NCBI RefSeq assembly: GCF_001418655.1
Contig: NZ_LIQZ01000116.1
Span: forward strand, 1-64,000
Direction: 5' to 3'
Origin: Streptomyces phaeochromogenes
GTDB taxonomy: Bacteria; Actinomycetota; Actinomycetes; Streptomycetales; Streptomycetaceae
DNA: 64,000 nt
Shown here: piece by piece, positions 17,223 through 25,600 of the stretch
Layout of the letters: the number at the start of each line of letters is the position of its first letter
Numbering within the stretch: position 1 is the first letter of the stretch
Notes under the pieces: generated by a model
Seen by the model: the letters and a program-made list of their open reading frames with translations, nothing else
Database searches by the model: none
What the model was told of the DNA's origin: nothing
Translations under genes and position numbers: made by a program

Positions 17223-17813
17223 ATGGACGACAACATGGGCAACCCCGCAGGAGACGTTCTGGCCGGAGTCGGGCCACGACTGCGTGCCCTGCGCCAGGCG
17301 CGGAGCGCCACGCTGGCGGCGCTGGCAACCGAAACCGGCCTCACGGCGAGCACCCTCTCCCGCCTTGAGAACGGCAAACTCCGCCCCACGCTGGAGCAGT
17401 TGCTTCCCTTGGCCCGGGCGCATGGCGTCCCGCTCGACGACCTCGTCGCGGCGCCGCCCACCGGCGACCCGCGCGTCCACCTGCGACCGGTGCGGCGATC
17501 CGGGCTGGTGATGGTGCCACTGACCAGACGGGCGGGCGGCATCCAGGCCTACAAGGTGATCTATCCGCCCGCCGGTCAGGCACCCACGATGAACCTGCAG
17601 ACCCACGAGGGATATGAGTGGTTCTACGTCCTCAACGGACAGGTCAGGTTCGCGCTCGGCGAGCAGGAGTTCAGGCTCGGCGTCGGTGAGGCCGCGGAGT
17701 TCGACACCCGCACACCGCACTGGATCGGCAGCGCCGACAGTCGGCCCGCGGAACTGCTCGCCCTGTTCGGCCCGCAGGGAGAGCGCGCACATCTGGCACC
17801 GTCCAGGCACTGA
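17223..17813 (+). CDS. XRE-family regulator with C-terminal cupin
   Basis: A 196-aa regulator. The HTH (RLRALRQARSATLAALATET and GLTASTLSRLENGKLRPTLE) covers residues 17-60, and a cupin domain follows (MNLQTHEGYEWFYVLNGQVR; FDTRTPHWIGSADSRPAELL). This type senses a small ligand and controls a neighbouring metabolic gene. The best candidate is the divergent methyltransferase at 16381-17088. ATG 17223 is preferred over the longer start because MDDNMGNPAGDVLAGVG matches homologue length; ATG 17235 is also possible. Confidence 0.85.
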   Translation: MDDNMGNPAGDVLAGVGPRLRALRQARSATLAALATETGLTASTLSRLENGKLRPTLEQLLPLARAHGVPLDDLVAAPPTGDPRVHLRPVRRSGLVMVPLTRRAGGIQAYKVIYPPAGQAPTMNLQTHEGYEWFYVLNGQVRFALGEQEFRLGVGEAAEFDTRTPHWIGSADSRPAELLALFGPQGERAHLAPSRH

Positions 17814-17919
17814 CCGTCTCGGCCTTCCGCCCCTTCCGCCGCTCGTTCGGCATGGAGCTGGAGGGCAGGATGCCGGTCGAGGGAGGATGGCCAATCGCCA
17901 CGCGGGGAGACGCCCACAC

Positions 17920-19053
17920 ATGACCACACCACCATCGCAACCGGGAGCGGAGCGGACCGACGGATCGTCCGTACGGATCGGCGCTCTCGTTCCGCTGACC
18001 CGGCCCGGCTGGGTCGGGGCGGGCCAACACCTGCTCGCCGGAATCGAGTTGGCCGTTCGCGAGGTCAATACCGCCGGTGGGATCGCCGGAAGACCACTTG
18101 AGCTGGTGGTCCGAGACACCGCGGCCGATCCGCAGAGGGCCGCGGCGGCCGTGGAGGAACTGGCCGGCCTGGGTGTGGCTGCCCTGGCGGGGGAGTACCA
18201 CAGCGTCGTCGCCCGTGCCGCTGCCACCAGGGCTGACGCCCTCGGCCTGCCGTTCCTCTGCTCGTCAGCGGTTCTCGACGCGCTCACCGAACAGCCGACG
18301 CAATGGGTCGCGCGCCTCTCGCCGCCGCAGTCCCGTGGCTGGCAGGTCTACGCGGACTTCCTCCTCGCCGCGGGCCACAGCCGGATCGCCGTAGCAGCCC
18401 AGCCGAGTGTCTACTGGGCAGCTGGGACCCGCATTCTGCGCGACCACCTCGCTCCACGAGGCGCGACCGTCACCGAACTCGACATGAGCGCGTTCGACGC
18501 CACGGCCATCTCCGACGCCACGGCCGTGTGCGACGAACTCGTCGACAATCGTGCGACTGCCCTCCTTCTCCTGGTCGGCCACCCGGAACCGGCGGTGTCG
18601 ATCGTCAAGTCCGTCCGCCACGACCAGCGGCTCGCCGAGATCATGATCGGTGCTCCGGCCGGGCAGCCGGAGTTCACCGAATGGGCGACGTTGCTGGGTG
18701 ACGACAGCGCCGCGGTCCCGTTCCTGCGCTACCTGCCCGAGCGCCTCACCCCACTCGGCGTACGAGTCGGGACGGCTCTCCGCGAGCAGCTGGCCGAAGC
18801 GCCCTCCTTCGTCGCCTTCGAGGGCTACGACACGATCGCCGTACTCGCCGATGTGCTGCGTACCAACGGCGTGGACCGGGCGGCGCGCACCGCCGACTCC
18901 TGGCCGCGCGTCGCAGTCGAAGGCACCCGCGGGCAGATCCGGTTCTCCCGCATGCCGGGCATCAGCGTGTGGCAATGGGCCGGGACGCCGATCCAGGTTG
19001 TCGACCGAGATCCGGCGGACCCCGGCCGCTTCCGGATCCTGCACGCCGGCTGA
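17920..19053 (+). CDS. Type I periplasmic-binding-protein homologue without a signal peptide
   Basis: A 377-aa protein of the branched-chain amino acid/amide-binding (LivJ/AmiC) fold. It begins RIGALVPLTRPGWVGAGQHL, continues AVREVNTAGGIAGRPLELVV, and ends in an FEGYDTIAVLADVLR helix. The N terminus is hydrophilic (MTTPPSQPGAERTDGSS) with no signal peptide or lipobox, and no permease or ATPase gene is near, so transport is unlikely. A cytosolic sensor like AmiC is one reading. It follows the XRE-cupin gene by 106 bp, on the same strand. GGGGAGA precedes the ATG. Confidence 0.8.
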   Translation: MTTPPSQPGAERTDGSSVRIGALVPLTRPGWVGAGQHLLAGIELAVREVNTAGGIAGRPLELVVRDTAADPQRAAAAVEELAGLGVAALAGEYHSVVARAAATRADALGLPFLCSSAVLDALTEQPTQWVARLSPPQSRGWQVYADFLLAAGHSRIAVAAQPSVYWAAGTRILRDHLAPRGATVTELDMSAFDATAISDATAVCDELVDNRATALLLLVGHPEPAVSIVKSVRHDQRLAEIMIGAPAGQPEFTEWATLLGDDSAAVPFLRYLPERLTPLGVRVGTALREQLAEAPSFVAFEGYDTIAVLADVLRTNGVDRAARTADSWPRVAVEGTRGQIRFSRMPGISVWQWAGTPIQVVDRDPADPGRFRILHAG

Positions 19054-19153
19054 GAGCGCCCGGAGTTCGGACTGCCTCACCCGCAACACCCGTATCCGCA
19101 CCGGCGTTTCGGCCAACGGGCCGCACGGAGCGACCCGTGCGCGTCAAGGGTGG

Positions 19154-19294
19154 ATGCATCCGGCACGTTGGCTCTTCGCGCCCCTGCAAGGAATCCGCTC
19201 CGTCCAAAACACGTGTGTTCGATTCGTGGTCGACGTCGTTGAGCCCGGTAGCGCCACCTCGTTCCCAACGACCGTGCAGGAGAAGTCCAGTTGA
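19154..19294 (+). CDS. Possible 46-aa peptide coupled to the ABC transporter
   Basis: A small frame from ATG 19154 to a TGA at 19292-19294 encodes MHPARWLFAPLQGIRS followed by a segment ending VVEPGSATSFPTTVQEKSS. Its stop overlaps the TTG start of the ABC gene (TTGA), the same kind of coupling seen elsewhere in this window. AAGGG is 4 nt upstream of the ATG. The reading frame stays open far upstream, so it may be a chance frame. It has one Cys and a Ser/Thr-rich tail; I see no recognised RiPP leader or maturation gene. Confidence 0.3.
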   Translation: MHPARWLFAPLQGIRSVQNTCVRFVVDVVEPGSATSFPTTVQEKSS

Positions 19295-21174
19295 CCTCAG
19301 CCGCTACCAACGACGCGCACTCCGTACCTCCACCGCCGCCGGCCGAGATCACCTACTCGGGGCAGTACTCGGTGAACCCGCTCGGCGAAGTGACCTTCCG
19401 CAAGCTCTGCGCGCAGCTTCCCTCCGTCCTGCGCCGCATCGCCACGATGTCCTGGTCCATCGATCGCCGAGCCGTACTCCTGCTCCTGGCCTGCCAGTTG
19501 ATCACCGGTCTGGCCGCCGCCGTGCAACTGACCGCGACGGCCAGGGCAATGAGCCCCGTCCTCGGTGACGCCGCTGTCGCCGACCGCCTGTACGCGGCCC
19601 TGCCGGCCCTCCTCGTCGTGGCGGGCGCGAGTGCGCTGGCCCGCGGGTCGGGGGCCGTGGCCACGTACGCCGAGCGGCGCATCACCCCCAGGCTGACGAC
19701 CGCGACCGACACCGCCCTCGTCGAGGCCGTCTGCCGGGTCGAGGCAGCGGCGTACGCGGTCGACGGATTCGCGGACCGGCAGGAAGCCGCCGAGATGGGG
19801 GTGATCCGTACGCACGTCATGGTCACGGACGCACAGCGCTTCATGTCGGCACTCGTCAAGATGGTCACGGCCAGTGGCGTCCTGTCCGTGCTGAATCCGT
19901 TGATGCTGCCCCTGCTCCTCCTGGCGGTGCTCCCGGCCGGCGTCGGAGCGGTACTCACCGCCCGCGTCGACTACGAGATCCACTACGCCAACGTCGCCGA
20001 CCGCAATGTGCGCGGGATGATGCGGTGGTGGTCCACGACGCCCAAGTACGGTGACGAGGTCCGCGCGAACGGCATGACGGACTACCTCCTGTACTGGAAC
20101 CGGGCACTGTCCGAGCGAGTCGACAAACGCACCATGGCCGCCGCACCCCGGACGCTGCGAATCGCCCTCCTGTCATCTCTCGCGGGCGGCGGTCTTCTCC
20201 TCGCCACCTGGGCGGTCCTCGCCTGGCTGGCCGTGACCGGGCGGATCGAGCTCGCCATCGCGGCCACGGCGGTCCTCGCGGTCCAGACGACCCTGGCCGC
20301 ACTGTCCCAGGTCGTCATCAACGGGGCTGCCGTCTTCCACACGAGCCTCTACCTGAGCGATATGCAGGCGTTCCTCGACGACGCCGGCGAACGGGCTCCC
20401 CAGCGCGGTGAACTGACAGTCGGTGCGCCGGTGGACGAGATCCGGCTGGACGAGGTCACGTACACGTATCCCGGGAAGGACAAGCCGGCCGTCGACGATG
20501 TCACCCTGACACTGCGCCGGGGAGAGATCCTCGCCATCGTCGGGGTGAACGGCTCCGGCAAGAGCACGCTGACACGTCTGATCACCGGTATCTACCTGGC
20601 GGACAAGGGACACGTCACCTGGAACGGCCAGGACCTCGCCCAGGTCGACCCGGCCACCGTCTGGAACTGCATCGGGCTGGTGCCGCAGATCTTCGCCCAG
20701 TGGCCACTGCGGGTCAGGGAGAACGTGACACTGGGCCAGCCCCGCAGCCTGGACGACGCACAGGTGTGGGAAGCGGTCGACGCGGTCGGCATGCGCGAGG
20801 CGGTCGAAGACCTCCCGGCCGCTCTCGACACACTCCTCGCCCGCGAGGTCTTCGGCGGAGCCGAACTGTCCGGCGGCCAGTGGCAGCGCCTGGCCTGCTC
20901 CAGGGCCCTGTACCGCCGCCCCCAGCTGCTGATCCTGGACGAGCCGACCTCCCAGATGGACCCGAGGGGTGAGCACGGGATCTTCGAAAGGATCAGGACC
21001 ATCGCCCCCGACCGCATCACGATCGTCGTCACGCATCGGCTCGAGAACACCAGGACCGCCGACCACATCGTGGTCATGGAACAGGGCCGCATCACGGAAC
21101 AGGGGGTGTACGAGGACCTCGTCCACGCGGGCGGCACCTTCGCCGAACTCCTCGCCCTTTCGCAGGACCGCTGA
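19291..21174 (+). CDS. ABC exporter-type transporter (fused membrane and ATPase domains)
   Basis: A 627-aa half-transporter. The membrane domain has helices near residues 65-85, 105-125, 205-230 and 295-335. The ATPase domain carries Walker A GVNGSGKST (about 415), Q-loop LVPQIFAQWP, signature LSGGQWQRLA (about 525), Walker B LLILDEP (about 546) and H-loop VVTHR. This architecture exports lipids, drugs or peptides. The TTG at 19291 is used because AGGAGAAG lies 5 nt upstream. The N-terminal 50 residues are a Pro-rich extension. Substrate unknown. Confidence 0.9.
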   Translation: MTSAATNDAHSVPPPPPAEITYSGQYSVNPLGEVTFRKLCAQLPSVLRRIATMSWSIDRRAVLLLLACQLITGLAAAVQLTATARAMSPVLGDAAVADRLYAALPALLVVAGASALARGSGAVATYAERRITPRLTTATDTALVEAVCRVEAAAYAVDGFADRQEAAEMGVIRTHVMVTDAQRFMSALVKMVTASGVLSVLNPLMLPLLLLAVLPAGVGAVLTARVDYEIHYANVADRNVRGMMRWWSTTPKYGDEVRANGMTDYLLYWNRALSERVDKRTMAAAPRTLRIALLSSLAGGGLLLATWAVLAWLAVTGRIELAIAATAVLAVQTTLAALSQVVINGAAVFHTSLYLSDMQAFLDDAGERAPQRGELTVGAPVDEIRLDEVTYTYPGKDKPAVDDVTLTLRRGEILAIVGVNGSGKSTLTRLITGIYLADKGHVTWNGQDLAQVDPATVWNCIGLVPQIFAQWPLRVRENVTLGQPRSLDDAQVWEAVDAVGMREAVEDLPAALDTLLAREVFGGAELSGGQWQRLACSRALYRRPQLLILDEPTSQMDPRGEHGIFERIRTIAPDRITIVVTHRLENTRTADHIVVMEQGRITEQGVYEDLVHAGGTFAELLALSQDR

Positions 21175-21427
21175 CGGATCGCCCGGTTGCCCCTCCAGGT
21201 CTCGGAGGGGCCCGCTCCCTCCTGCTCGTGGTTGTGTCGCTTACCGCGCGAGATGTCCAGTGGTCCCGTAGGGTCGCGGTGCCGCCACGACAGGACGGGC
21301 GGTACGGCGCGGCCCTCGCGTTCCTTCGCGTGTACGCGAGGCAGTTCCCACGCGGCATGGCGGTGCGGCCGACATCAGCCGAAGGGGGCGCGTCGGCGCG
21401 GAGCGGCTCGACCTATCAGGAGTGCCG

Positions 21428-21886
21428 ATGTCAGGACAGTTCGAAGCGACGGTCGAGGTCGATCGGCCCGTCGAAGAGGTGTTCGCCTACCTCGCCGACG
21501 GACGCAACGACCCGCAGTTCAGCCCCCGGGTGCTCAAGATCGAGCGGATCCCGGACACTCCCACGGCCGAGGGCACCGTCTTCCGGAGCACCGTCAAGGA
21601 CGCCGGGATGAAGAGCGCCAGGGAGTTCCGCATCACCGCCCTCGAAGCCCCGGTGAAGATCCGGTGGGCCGAGGTGACGAAGAACAGCGTGACGGCTCGC
21701 GAAGGCGGCTACGACCTGGAATCACTGGCGGACGGCAGGACCCGGGTCCGTATCTTCAACGTCCTGGAGGGCCACGGACTGGGCAAGCTCCTCGTCGGCC
21801 TGGCGCTCGCCGCCGCCCGCAAGGACGCCGACGGCTTCGGGTCCCGGATCAAGGCCGCGGCCGAAGCGGCGATCAGCCCGCGCTGA
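21428..21886 (+). CDS. SRPBCC-family (polyketide cyclase/START-like) protein
   Basis: A 152-aa helix-grip protein. It begins SGQFEATVEVDRPVEEVFAY and LADGRNDPQFSPRVL and closes with the long C-terminal helix ALAAARKDADGFGSRIKAAA. Such proteins bind hydrophobic ligands in a cavity, and no catalytic residues can be assigned. ATG 21428 follows AGGAG by 5 nt. The 253 bp upstream hold no gene or clear regulatory element. It is convergent with the SDR gene. Confidence 0.82.
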   Translation: MSGQFEATVEVDRPVEEVFAYLADGRNDPQFSPRVLKIERIPDTPTAEGTVFRSTVKDAGMKSAREFRITALEAPVKIRWAEVTKNSVTAREGGYDLESLADGRTRVRIFNVLEGHGLGKLLVGLALAAARKDADGFGSRIKAAAEAAISPR

Positions 21887-21956
21887 CGCCGCGTGTACGG
21901 CCCCGTCCGGTCCTGCTCGGCCTCAGCCGGCGTCGACCGCGCACATCAGCACGCCG

Positions 21957-21982
21957 CCGGGCCCGCAGGAAGCGGGGCCCGG
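21957..21982. terminator. GC-rich hairpin between convergent genes
   Basis: CCGGGCCCGC (21957-21966) pairs with GCGGGGCCCGG (21972-21982) across a 5-nt loop with one bulged base. It sits between the SRPBCC stop and the SDR stop, so it likely serves both directions. Confidence 0.6.
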
Positions 21983-22008
21983 TTCGTGCGTCCAGGGTGT
22001 GGGCCGGG

Positions 22009-22827
22009 TCAGGCCCGTTCGCCCACCGGTACGCGCGGGAAGGACTCCCAGCGGTCGAGTTCGGCCAGACGGGAGCGGAGCGAGGCCCGGATGTGTTCGA
22101 CGGCGTCCGCGCCGACGGCCAGGCGCAGGGGCGGCTCGTCCAGTTCCGCGACCGCCATGATGGTGTCCGCGACGGTGTCGGGATCTCCGAACGCCTGGGG
22201 CGGCAGGGCTGCGAAGTCGGTGAGGAACTGTCCGACGGTCGGCAGGTAGACGTCGTTCGGGGCGATCACCTGGAGGCTGGTGGAGAACTCGGTGGCGTAG
22301 GTGCCCGGTTCGATGATGGTGACCTTGACACCGGTGGGGGCCAGTTCGTGGGCGAGTGCCTCGCTGATCAGTTCCACGGCGCCCTTGGACGCCGCGTACA
22401 GGCCCGAGGAGGGCCACGCGAACTGGCCGATGAGCGAGGAGGTCTGCAGGATCCGGCCCCGGGCGGCCCGCAGGGCGGGAAGCGTGGCGCGCAGGACGGT
22501 GAGGTTGGCCAGCACGTTGGTGTCGAAGACCGCGCGCGCCGTGTCCGCGTCGATCTGTTCGACGGCACCGAACAGTCCGTAGCCGGCGTTGTTCACCAGC
22601 ACGTCCAAGCCCCCTGCGGAGCGCACGGCCTCGGCCAGGACATCCTGTGCGTCGGGTGCGGTGAGGTCGAGTGCGACCGGGGTGACCTGCCCGTGCGGTG
22701 CGAGTTCGGCGAGCCGGTCGCGGCGCCGGCCGACGGCGATCACGTGGGCGCCGCCGGCGAGTGCGCGTCCGGCGACGAGACGGCCGAAGCCGGAGGTCGC
22801 GCCGGTGATGAGCCAGGTGGAAGACAT
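22009..22827 (-). CDS. Short-chain dehydrogenase/reductase
   Basis: A 272-aa classical SDR. The NAD(P)-binding TGATSGFGR is near residues 8-16, NNAGYGLFG near 85, and the catalytic triad is Ser in TSSLIGQF with YAASKGAVE. RR after the second strand (AVGRRRDRL) points to NADP. The start at 22827 gives the usual MSSTWLITGATSGFG and has GAAAGG upstream. It is divergent from the MmyB-type XRE regulator at 23027 across about 200 bp, the standard regulator/SDR pair of actinomycetes. Confidence 0.9.
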   Translation of the reverse strand: MSSTWLITGATSGFGRLVAGRALAGGAHVIAVGRRRDRLAELAPHGQVTPVALDLTAPDAQDVLAEAVRSAGGLDVLVNNAGYGLFGAVEQIDADTARAVFDTNVLANLTVLRATLPALRAARGRILQTSSLIGQFAWPSSGLYAASKGAVELISEALAHELAPTGVKVTIIEPGTYATEFSTSLQVIAPNDVYLPTVGQFLTDFAALPPQAFGDPDTVADTIMAVAELDEPPLRLAVGADAVEHIRASLRSRLAELDRWESFPRVPVGERA

Positions 22828-23026
22828 GGCGGAGCCTTTCTGCGGTGGGCCGTGCGTCAGGTGTACGGCCCGGTGGACGGGACGGGAGCACCTGGGTGGT
22901 GTCCCGCTCTCCAGCCAACCGCCGACACCGGCGTGCGGTGGCCATGGAATTGGCCCGCTGCTTCCTGGGATCCGCAGGGCCACCTTCACCGGGACACGGC
23001 GGGCCGGCACCGGCGACCATGGGGTC

Positions 23027-23965
23027 ATGGAGCGCAACGAGGGACTCGGCGATTTCCTGCGCGCCCGGCGCGCGGCACTGGACCCGCAGCAGTTCGGTAT
23101 CCGTGACGCGGCCCCGCGCAGGGTCCCCGGGTTGCGCAGGGAGGAACTGGCCGCGCTGGCCGGCGTCAGCGTGGACTACTACACGCGCCTGGAACAGGGC
23201 AGGCCCATCACACCCTCGGAAGCCGTCCTGGACGCCCTCGCGGACGCTCTGCAGCTCGATCCGGCGGAACGCAGCTATCTGCACGCGGTGGCACGCCGGC
23301 CCGCCACGAGCCGGCGCCGCACACCTCGTACCGTGCAGAAGGTACGTCCCGGGGTGCATGCGCTGCTCGCGCGTCTCGGGGACACCCCGGCCTTCGTCCT
23401 GGGGCGCCGGACCGACATCCTGGCGAGCAACCGGATGGCCCGCGCCCTGCTCGCCGACTTCGACGCGATGCCGGTCCGGGACCGGAACGCCGTGCGCTGG
23501 GTCATCCTCGACGAGGCCGCGCGATCGCTCTTCGCACAGGACTGGGAGAAGGCCGCCTCCATGTTCGTCGGGACACTGCGGATGGACGCCGCCCGCCACC
23601 CCGACGACACACGCACCGCCGAACTCGTGGGGGAGCTGTCCATGAAGAGCGACCGCTTCCTGCGCTGGTGGTCCGGACAGAAGGTCGTCGAGCCCAGCCA
23701 CGGCACCAAGACCCTCCACCACCCGATCGCCGGCCGCCTCACCCTCCGCACCGAGGCACTGACCTTCCCCGGCGACCCCGACCAGACCCTCTTCACCTTC
23801 CTCGCCGACCCCGGATCACCATCGGACGAGGCCCTGACGGTGCTCTCCGCGTGGGCCACCGACCATGCCCGGGCCACCGACCATGCCCGGGCCGCCGACC
23901 ACGCGCGCGCCGCCGGGTCGCCCCCTGACACCTCGAAGACACCGAGGGTCGCGGGGTACGGGTGA
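23027..23965 (+). CDS. MmyB-type XRE transcriptional regulator
   Basis: A 312-aa regulator. The N-terminal HTH (FLRARRAALDPQQFGI, then RREELAALAGVSVDYYTRLE and a QGRPITPSEAVLDAL helix) is followed by the MmyB-like ligand domain from about residue 110 (PAFVLGRRTDILASNRMARA). These proteins are thought to bind a lipid-like ligand and typically control the divergent SDR gene. The C terminus carries three hexapeptide repeats, ATDHAR, ATDHAR, AADHAR. ATG 23027 gives the family-standard MERNEGLGDFLRARRA. Confidence 0.9.
   Translation: MERNEGLGDFLRARRAALDPQQFGIRDAAPRRVPGLRREELAALAGVSVDYYTRLEQGRPITPSEAVLDALADALQLDPAERSYLHAVARRPATSRRRTPRTVQKVRPGVHALLARLGDTPAFVLGRRTDILASNRMARALLADFDAMPVRDRNAVRWVILDEAARSLFAQDWEKAASMFVGTLRMDAARHPDDTRTAELVGELSMKSDRFLRWWSGQKVVEPSHGTKTLHHPIAGRLTLRTEALTFPGDPDQTLFTFLADPGSPSDEALTVLSAWATDHARATDHARAADHARAAGSPPDTSKTPRVAGYG
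23855..23908 (+). repeat. Three 18-bp in-frame repeats
   Basis: Units at 23855-23872, 23873-23890 and 23891-23908 encode ATDHAR, ATDHAR and AADHAR at the end of the XRE regulator. The first two are identical at DNA level, implying recent slippage expansion in a tail that tolerates length change. Confidence 0.8.
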
Positions 23966-24086
23966 CGCCGTCAGCCGTCGCCAAGGAGGTCCAGGTGCTT
24001 GTGGGTGAGCTGATGGCGGAGAGCCTGCGCGCCGGGGCTTCCCGGGAGAGGTCAAGTTGTATCGAGGGCAGAAGCCAGCACCGCGA

Positions 24087-24539
24087 TCAGTCGAACCAGA
24101 CCACGAGTCGCACGTGCTCTGGTCCATGCAGCTCGCCAAGCGTCCGCATCACGTCCCAGACCGGAGCCCAGTGGGTGCCCGTCCCGGCGACCATACTTCG
24201 GCTGAGCATGCCGGACCGATCGGTCTCGTCCCAGTTGGCGGTTGCCAACTCGGCCGAGCTGATCCACGTCGTGCCATGCCTGTCCAGCGTCCCCCCTGAT
24301 GCGTTGAACGCGTCCCGCAGTCCGTCCGAGGCGTCATCCGGGAGACCGCGGTCCTCGGTCAGCGGCCGGAACCCGAACGAGTTGCGGACGCCGAAGAGGC
24401 AGGCGAGGGCGTCATAGGCATTGCCGGTGTTGAGGAGGAAGAGGTCGATGGCGGCGTGCCATACCGCGTTCTCGTCGTCCTCTCCCCAGATCCGGGCCCA
24501 GGGTCTGCACTCGATCATTCCGCTCACGTCGGTGGACAT
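24087..24539 (-). CDS. Hypothetical protein
   Basis: A 150-aa acidic, Trp-rich soluble protein (MIECRPWARIWGEDDENAVW; DLFLLNTGNAYDALACLFGV; WDVMRTLGELHGPEHVRLVV). No signal peptide, membrane helix or known motif is visible. It resembles conserved hypothetical proteins of Streptomyces that follow an immunity-like or DUF pattern, but I cannot name the family. The ATG at 24539 lacks a good ribosome binding site, and the internal ATG at codon 8 is an alternative. Confidence 0.6.
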   Translation of the reverse strand: MSTDVSGMIECRPWARIWGEDDENAVWHAAIDLFLLNTGNAYDALACLFGVRNSFGFRPLTEDRGLPDDASDGLRDAFNASGGTLDRHGTTWISSAELATANWDETDRSGMLSRSMVAGTGTHWAPVWDVMRTLGELHGPEHVRLVVWFD

Positions 24540-24594
24540 GACCGCAGTCTGCCGAGAGGGGACAAGGCTCGTCGCCTCGATTTCGATGCAGAAC

Positions 24595-24801
24595 TCAACC
24601 GGTGGGCCGCGGTGGGGCGAGCTCGTGGAGTCGGCCGTACTGGATCAGGCCCCACAGGACGTTTGCCCGCTCGGTCGGACTCAGCTCTTCCAGCACGAGG
24701 AGCAGGGCCAGTCCGATTGCCCCGCCGCCGATGCGCCCTCTTCGGGTTCGGTTCTCGTGTCTATGGGCCGATGGGCGGTTCCTCCGGGAGACCGGAGTCA
24801 C
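24595..24801 (-). pseudogene. Remnant of a sigma-factor region 4
   Basis: Immediately after the stop of the 24802-25542 gene and in the same frame, a 68-codon stretch contains GLALLLVLEELSPTERANVL. This aligns with the start of sigma region 4 in the full sigma factor here (MAVLLVLEKLNPVERAAYVL), but it then diverges and stops without the recognition helix. The Arg-rich beginning resembles no domain. I read it as debris of an ECF41-type sigma gene. The rest of 24540-24801 holds nothing clear. Confidence 0.5.
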
Positions 24802-25542
24802 TCAGTTCCCTTGACCGGGGCCGCCCCCGTTCCGTGACAGGTTCCACGAGCGGAGCTTGTCCGGGTTGAGGGTGGCCCAGATCTGTACGGCCTGGTGACC
24901 GGCGATGTCGAGGCTGATGACGGCGGCGACCTGGTGGTCGTAGCGCACAACGATTCCGGTGTGGCCGTTGACCGAGTGGGTGTGCAAGGTGATGTGCGGG
25001 TGTGGGGCGACCAGGGTGAGCAGGCTGCGGGCGACCTCCAGGTTGCCGTGGACGGGCCCGGTCGGTGCGCGGACCTTGCCGCCGCCGTCGTAGAACGCCA
25101 TGGCGTCGGGTGCCAGCAGAGAGGCCAGGAGAGGCGCGTCCTCTGTGGCGCAGGCCCGCCGGACAGTACAGACGACGGCGTCGTGCTGCCGCGGAGTGGT
25201 GGGACGCGAGTGCATCGCCCGCAGACTGTGCAGCGCGCGGTCGGCCGGTTCGGCGTGCTCCTGCTCTGTCCGTCCCTCGATGTCCATGGCCGTGGACATC
25301 GAATCCAGCGCGTTCGGCCGAGCCTGGCGGCAGACGCTGCCCACGACCTCCTCGAGCCAGGCCCGAGGGGTCGTGATCCGCGCCCGCGCCGCGCTGGACA
25401 GCTCGTACCATCGCCGGTAGGTCTCGGCGATGGCATCCTCCGCTTCACAGCGGCTGCCGAGCATCCCGTGCGCGAGGTCCAGGAGATGCCGTCGTTCGTC
25501 GAGCAGATCGGCGATCGACACCGGATCACCTGCATCGTTCAT
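24802..25542 (-). CDS. ECF41-like protein lacking sigma region 4
   Basis: A 246-aa protein. Residues 10-72 resemble sigma region 2 (LLDERRHLLDLAHGMLGSRC, EAEDAIAETYRRW). Residues 115-235 form a SnoaL/NTF2-like domain with DGGGK (about 152-156) and NPDKL (226-230), both hallmarks of the ECF41 C-terminal extension. The expected WLPEP linker and DNA-binding region 4 are absent. It therefore may not direct transcription alone; a role as regulator of sigma activity or RNA polymerase is speculative. Start 25542 has GGAGGACGCCGT upstream. Similar region-4-less proteins appear familiar from other streptomycetes. Confidence 0.75.
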   Translation of the reverse strand: MNDAGDPVSIADLLDERRHLLDLAHGMLGSRCEAEDAIAETYRRWYELSSAARARITTPRAWLEEVVGSVCRQARPNALDSMSTAMDIEGRTEQEHAEPADRALHSLRAMHSRPTTPRQHDAVVCTVRRACATEDAPLLASLLAPDAMAFYDGGGKVRAPTGPVHGNLEVARSLLTLVAPHPHITLHTHSVNGHTGIVVRYDHQVAAVISLDIAGHQAVQIWATLNPDKLRSWNLSRNGGGPGQGN

Positions 25543-25600
25543 ACGGCGTCCTCCACTCGCACGGCACCGCACGGAACAGGCGACCGCCCCGATCGGTCGG

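Noticed and set aside
19190-19240. TTCGATTC within GTGTTCGATTCGTGG, resembling a tRNA T-loop
   Set aside because: The flanking bases give only wobble pairs for a T-stem, and no D-arm, anticodon arm or acceptor stem can be folded around it.
19154-21174. Lanthipeptide or other RiPP cluster around the ABC exporter
   Set aside because: No lanthionine synthetase, radical SAM, cyclodehydratase or protease gene is present and the candidate peptide has one Cys.
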